A stretch of 8,954 bases of DNA from CAZFBR01 sp035353495 [NCBI: uncultured bacterium] (GTDB lineage Bacteria > DAOPZR01): contig CAZFBR010000141.1 in NCBI GenBank assembly GCA_964517215.1, forward strand, positions 1-8,954, read 5' to 3'. Each line of letters begins with the position of its first letter. Position 1 is the stretch's first letter. The position numbers and the translations under genes were made by a program. Below are positions 5,896-8,954 of the stretch, piece by piece. The notes below the pieces were generated by a model, which saw nothing but the letters and a program-made list of their open reading frames with translations, was not told where the DNA came from and did no database searches.

Positions 5896-7206
5896 TCAGA
5901 ACAGGTTCATTTCCTCGGCAGCACGCAGCAGGTCGTCGCGGAACTGCGGGTGGGCGAGCGACACGATGGCCTTGGCCCGCTCCGCGGAGGAAATCCCCTT
6001 CAGATTGACCGCGCCGTACTCGGTGACCAGATAGTGGACGTCCATGCGCGGGGTGGTGACGGCCGCGCCTGCGGGCAGGACGGGGACCACGCGGGAGACG
6101 GTGCCGCTTTTGGCGGTGGCGTAGAAGGCGAGAATCGCCACGCCGCCGCGGGAGGCATAGGCGCCGCGGATAAAATCGAGCTGGCCGCCGGTCCCGCTGA
6201 ACTGCGAACCGTCGATTGACTCCGCATTGCACTGCCCGGTCAGGTCGACTTCGATGATCGAGTTGATGGCGACCATGCGGTCGTTGCGCGCGATCACGTT
6301 CGGGTCCATGATGTATTCGGCGGAATACGCCTCCATGGCGGGGTTGTCGTTCAGATGGGCGAAGGTGTCGGCGGTGCCGTAGGGCATGCAGAAGAGGTGC
6401 TTGTGCGGATGGTAGTTCTTTTTGCGGCCGGTGATCACCCCGGCGCGGATGAGTTCGACCATGCCGGGCCCGATCAGCTCGGAATGGACGCCCAGATCGC
6501 GGTGGTGGCGCAGCGAACCGCACAGCGCGTTGGGCAGACCGCCGATGCCCAGCTGGAGCACGGCGGCATCGGGGATGAGTCCGGCGATGCGTTCGCCGAT
6601 GACGGCGTCCTCGGGGCGCGGGTCGGGGATCGTCGCGTCGGGCAGCGGCGCGTGATGCTCGACAATGGCGTGGACTTCGGAGACATGGATGAGCGAGTCC
6701 CCGAACACCCGCGGCAGATGGCGGTTGACCTCGACGATGATGTGTTTGCCGGTGCGGGCGGCGTCAATGATGTAGCTGCCCGAGCCGAAACTGAAATAGC
6801 CCGCCGCGTCCATGGGGGAGACCATGGTCACCACCACATCGGGTTTGACGTAGTCGCGGATGAGGCGCGGGATCTGGTGGAAATAGGCGGGGACGTAATG
6901 CACCAGGCCGACCTTGACCAGATTGCGGACCGCGCCGCTGACGAACCAGGCGTTGGTCTGCACGCAGTCGCACAGGTCGGGGGCGATCAGCGTCGAGGCC
7001 AGATGCTGCTGCGGATTGAAGGTCCAGACGTTGATGCCGTCCAGCCCGGCATTCCGCACCCGGTCGGCGATGGCCGCCAGCAGGGCGGGCGGTTCCGCGA
7101 CGGTGACGCCGACGGCGATGGAACAGCCCGAGCGCACGGCCTCCGCGGCGGCGGCGGGCGTGGTCAGCCGCGCCTGATACAGCTCCCGGTTGCGGGCGGT
7201 GGTCAT
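5896..7206 (-). CDS. Acyl-CoA:acetate CoA-transferase (4-hydroxybutyrate/butyryl-CoA type)
   Basis: A 436-residue family I CoA-transferase of the acetyl-CoA hydrolase/transferase group, which swaps CoA between an acyl-CoA and a free carboxylate through a glutamyl-CoA thioester. The predicted catalytic Glu is E243 in GVHSEL, matching the GIHSE of clostridial 4-hydroxybutyrate CoA-transferase. Other family marks are the LQLGIGGLPNAL loop (218-228), FSGTGGQLDF (336-345) and the C-terminal VHYLVTEYGAVNLKG (390-404). The length fits the butyryl/4-hydroxybutyrate branch better than the roughly 500-residue succinyl-CoA:acetate enzymes (Cat1). Substrate cannot be read from sequence; butyryl-, propionyl- or 4-hydroxybutyryl-CoA with acetate are candidates. 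The frame stays open upstream to 7398, but that part is Pro/Ser-rich shadow of the chemoreceptor gene. ATG 7206 gives a normal N-terminus and lies 4 bases after the chemoreceptor stop, with GAGG or AGGG just upstream. Expression is probably coupled to that receptor. Confidence 0.93.
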   Translation of the reverse strand: MTTARNRELYQARLTTPAAAAEAVRSGCSIAVGVTVAEPPALLAAIADRVRNAGLDGINVWTFNPQQHLASTLIAPDLCDCVQTNAWFVSGAVRNLVKVGLVHYVPAYFHQIPRLIRDYVKPDVVVTMVSPMDAAGYFSFGSGSYIIDAARTGKHIIVEVNRHLPRVFGDSLIHVSEVHAIVEHHAPLPDATIPDPRPEDAVIGERIAGLIPDAAVLQLGIGGLPNALCGSLRHHRDLGVHSELIGPGMVELIRAGVITGRKKNYHPHKHLFCMPYGTADTFAHLNDNPAMEAYSAEYIMDPNVIARNDRMVAINSIIEVDLTGQCNAESIDGSQFSGTGGQLDFIRGAYASRGGVAILAFYATAKSGTVSRVVPVLPAGAAVTTPRMDVHYLVTEYGAVNLKGISSAERAKAIVSLAHPQFRDDLLRAAEEMNLF

Positions 7207-7210
7207 CGCC

Positions 7211-8954
7211 TCAGACCCTGAACTGTTCGACCTGCGCGGACAGCTGTGCGGCCGCGGTGCGCAGCTGCTGGGTGGCGGCGTTGAACTGGGCGAGCGCGGC
7301 GACGGTCTGTTCCGTGCCGGCGCGCAGCTGCTGCATGGACCGGCTGATTTCCTCGGCGCCGGTGGACTGCGCGCCCATGCCCTCGCTGACATGGGCAAAC
7401 TGCGGGGTCAGCTCGTGCACCTGCCCGATAATGCTGGCAATCTGCCGGCCCACGTCGGCGGCAGTGGCCACGCCGCGGCTGACATCGCCGGCGTAGGTTT
7501 CCATGTCCGCCGCGCCCGCCGCCACGGCCTGCTGCATCTCCCCGACGATGGTGGCGATGTCCAGGGTGGCAACGGCGGTCTGATCAGCCAGCCGGCGGAT
7601 TTCCTGCGCCACCACGGCGAACCCGAGCCCCGCTTCGCCCGCTTTTTCCGCTTCGATGGCGGCGTTGAGCGACAGGAGATTGGTCTGGTCCGCCACGGTG
7701 CCGATGGTGGTGACCACCCCGCCGATGGCGGCGGCCTTGGCGCGGATGGCGGTCAGGTGCCCGATCAGCGAGGTGCTGGCATTGCCCAGCCCGGTCATGG
7801 TCTGTTCGAGGACGGTCAGGCCGCTGCGGCCGGCATCGGCGCAGGCGGTGGTGGTCTCGGCGGTGGCGCGCACCTGGCGCATGGTGGCCGCCAGCTGGCG
7901 CGCGGTGGCGGATATCTCCGCCGAGGAGGCGGCGATGCCGGCGGCGGCGGCCTGCTGCTCCTGCACCAGCTTTTCCTGCTGGCCGCTGGCCTGCGCGATG
8001 TCGCCCGCGGAATGCTCGAGCAGGGCCACGGTTGTTCCGATGCTCTGGTTCTGCGCGCGCAACGATCCGGTCATGTCGGCGACCGCCTGGGTCAGAACCC
8101 CGATCTCATCAACCCGGCCGGTTGCGGTGATGGCGGTGGTCAGGTCGCCCGCCGCCACGCTGCGGGCGGCTGCGGTCAGCTCGCCGAGCGGGCGGCTGAT
8201 CAGCTGGCGGGTCAGCAGGCCGATGAGCATGACGAGGAACAGGCCGAGGAGCACCACGCAGACCGCGACCCGCTTGAGCAGCGTCCAGGCGTCGGCGACG
8301 ATGTCGGCGTATTCGCGGCAGCTGATGATGTACCAGCTGTGCAGCACATTGAACTGGTCGCTGCTGAAGCGCGCCACGGAGTAGACCTTGTTCCGGCCGT
8401 CGAACTCGCCGCTGAAATGGTCGTTGCCGCGGCGGATATGGGTCATGACCGGGGTGAAGCGCTGGATGGCGGTGTCGTTGAGGATGGTGGTCGTGTCCGG
8501 ATGGGAAATGACCATGCCGCGCTCGTCAAGCATGATCAGGTAGCCGGTGGTGCCGAACCGCGCCCCTTCGATGAAAAACTGGGTGAAGTAATCCATGCGC
8601 GGGGCGACGATGACCGCACCAAGGACGGCGCTGTCGGCCCGGACCGGGGCGGCGACCACGAAGATGGGGTTGCCGCGCAGGATGCTGGGATAGACCTCGC
8701 TGATGAAATAATCGGAACCGCCGAAGACCTTCTGGATGTAACTGAAGCGCTCGCTGCATTTGCCGATGGTGCGGCCCTGGACGGTGTCGATGACAAAATT
8801 GCCGCGGCGGACGATTTTGCTGTCGGTCCCCACCGCCACGGAAAGGGCGCGGCTGTCGGGCAGGTTGATTGCCACCGGGATGTTTTCGCAGTAATTGTAG
8901 CGTGCGTGCATGCCGCTGAGGTAGGCCTGCGCGCGGGCGCGGGTGGCGGGATCG
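7211..8954 (-). CDS. Methyl-accepting chemotaxis protein, Cache sensor and WspA-like signalling domain (5' end outside window)
   Basis: A membrane chemoreceptor cut at its N-terminus by the right edge. The reading frame stays open from base 8953 through the Met at 8911, so 8911 is not established as the start and the first membrane helix lies outside. Numbering from that Met: a periplasmic Cache-like sensor (to about 205; a second-module signature [19 protein letters not shown] at 120-138), one hydrophobic helix (about 214-233), HAMP (about 234-287) and a cytoplasmic coiled coil with the hairpin tip [20 protein letters not shown] (416-435), which should contact CheA and CheW. After the tip, [18 protein letters not shown] (439-456), [10 protein letters not shown] and the terminal VEQFRV resemble Pseudomonas WspA, the receptor of the surface-sensing c-di-GMP pathway. 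No CheR-tethering pentapeptide ends the protein. The ligand is unknown; Cache modules commonly bind small carboxylates or amino acids. A CoA-transferase gene follows after 4 bases. Confidence 0.94.
   Translation of the reverse strand, partial: DPATRARAQAYLSGMHARYNYCENIPVAINLPDSRALSVAVGTDSKIVRRGNFVIDTVQGRTIGKCSERFSYIQKVFGGSDYFISEVYPSILRGNPIFVVAAPVRADSAVLGAVIVAPRMDYFTQFFIEGARFGTTGYLIMLDERGMVISHPDTTTILNDTAIQRFTPVMTHIRRGNDHFSGEFDGRNKVYSVARFSSDQFNVLHSWYIISCREYADIVADAWTLLKRVAVCVVLLGLFLVMLIGLLTRQLISRPLGELTAAARSVAAGDLTTAITATGRVDEIGVLTQAVADMTGSLRAQNQSIGTTVALLEHSAGDIAQASGQQEKLVQEQQAAAAGIAASSAEISATARQLAATMRQVRATAETTTACADAGRSGLTVLEQTMTGLGNASTSLIGHLTAIRAKAAAIGGVVTTIGTVADQTNLLSLNAAIEAEKAGEAGLGFAVVAQEIRRLADQTAVATLDIATIVGEMQQAVAAGAADMETYAGDVSRGVATAADVGRQIASIIGQVHELTPQFAHVSEGMGAQSTGAEEISRSMQQLRAGTEQTVAALAQFNAATQQLRTAAAQLSAQVEQFRV

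Noticed and set aside
5896-7206. Succinyl-CoA:acetate CoA-transferase (Cat1) or simple acetyl-CoA hydrolase
   Set aside because: Length of 436 residues and the GVHSE context match the butyryl/4-hydroxybutyrate branch better; substrate remains open.
6355-7221. A 288-codon plus-strand frame opposite the CoA-transferase, and similar long frames at 7656-8384, 1243-1935 and 3641-4645
   Set aside because: No family motifs, biased composition, and each is opposite a well-supported gene.
7207-7398. N-terminal extension of the CoA-transferase to 7398
   Set aside because: The added 64 residues are Pro/Ser/Arg-rich and overlap the chemoreceptor's 3' end; homologues begin close to the ATG at 7206.
8909-8911. 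ATG at 8911 as the chemoreceptor start
   Set aside because: The frame is open to the window edge with plausible Cache sequence (RAQAYLSG) before this Met, and a receptor starting here would lack its first membrane helix.

Overview
The window is GC-rich, densely coding bacterial DNA with a strong G/C bias at third codon positions. The gene content points to a strictly anaerobic, H2-metabolising, motile fermenter or acetogen-like organism. An [FeFe]-hydrogenase and its maturase HydG imply O2-sensitive hydrogen metabolism. A butyryl/4-hydroxybutyrate-type CoA-transferase implies acyl-CoA fermentation or carboxylate exchange, and a transmembrane chemoreceptor implies chemosensory signalling. I cannot place the organism to genus. 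GC-rich anaerobic Firmicutes (Clostridia/Negativicutes-like) or a deltaproteobacterium-like anaerobe both fit. There are six protein genes, two of them cut by the window edges. I saw no tRNA, rRNA, CRISPR array, insertion sequence or phage gene.

Plus-strand block (1-5834), probably one hydrogen operon. It opens with the C-terminal part of a catalytic [FeFe]-hydrogenase (hydA/hndD type). Twelve bases later comes an unusual soluble sensor of 662 residues: two [4Fe-4S] ferredoxin clusters, a degenerate [FeFe]-hydrogenase H-domain, a further four-Cys Fe-S domain and a complete histidine kinase. This is the architecture of the 'sensory', histidine-kinase-linked [FeFe]-hydrogenases. A stand-alone receiver protein follows, then (8-nt overlap) a protein with an N-terminal receiver and a C-terminal histidine kinase. 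The block ends with hydG, the radical-SAM tyrosine lyase that makes the Fe(CO)(CN) synthon for the H-cluster. The arrangement suggests a phosphorelay that senses H2 or redox state through a hydrogenase-like module, encoded between the enzyme and its maturase. No protein in the block has a DNA-binding output domain, so the relay's end point is not in this window.

Minus-strand block (8954-5896), convergent with the first. A chemoreceptor (Cache-type sensor, one visible membrane helix, HAMP, signalling hairpin) runs off the right edge. Its cytoplasmic part resembles WspA more than ordinary chemotaxis receptors. Four bases after its stop begins a family I CoA-transferase of the butyryl/4-hydroxybutyrate:acetate type. 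The two genes appear co-transcribed.

The 61-bp convergent gap (5835-5895) holds overlapping GC-rich inverted repeats but no T-tract. No gene-free stretch in the window exceeds 70 bases.
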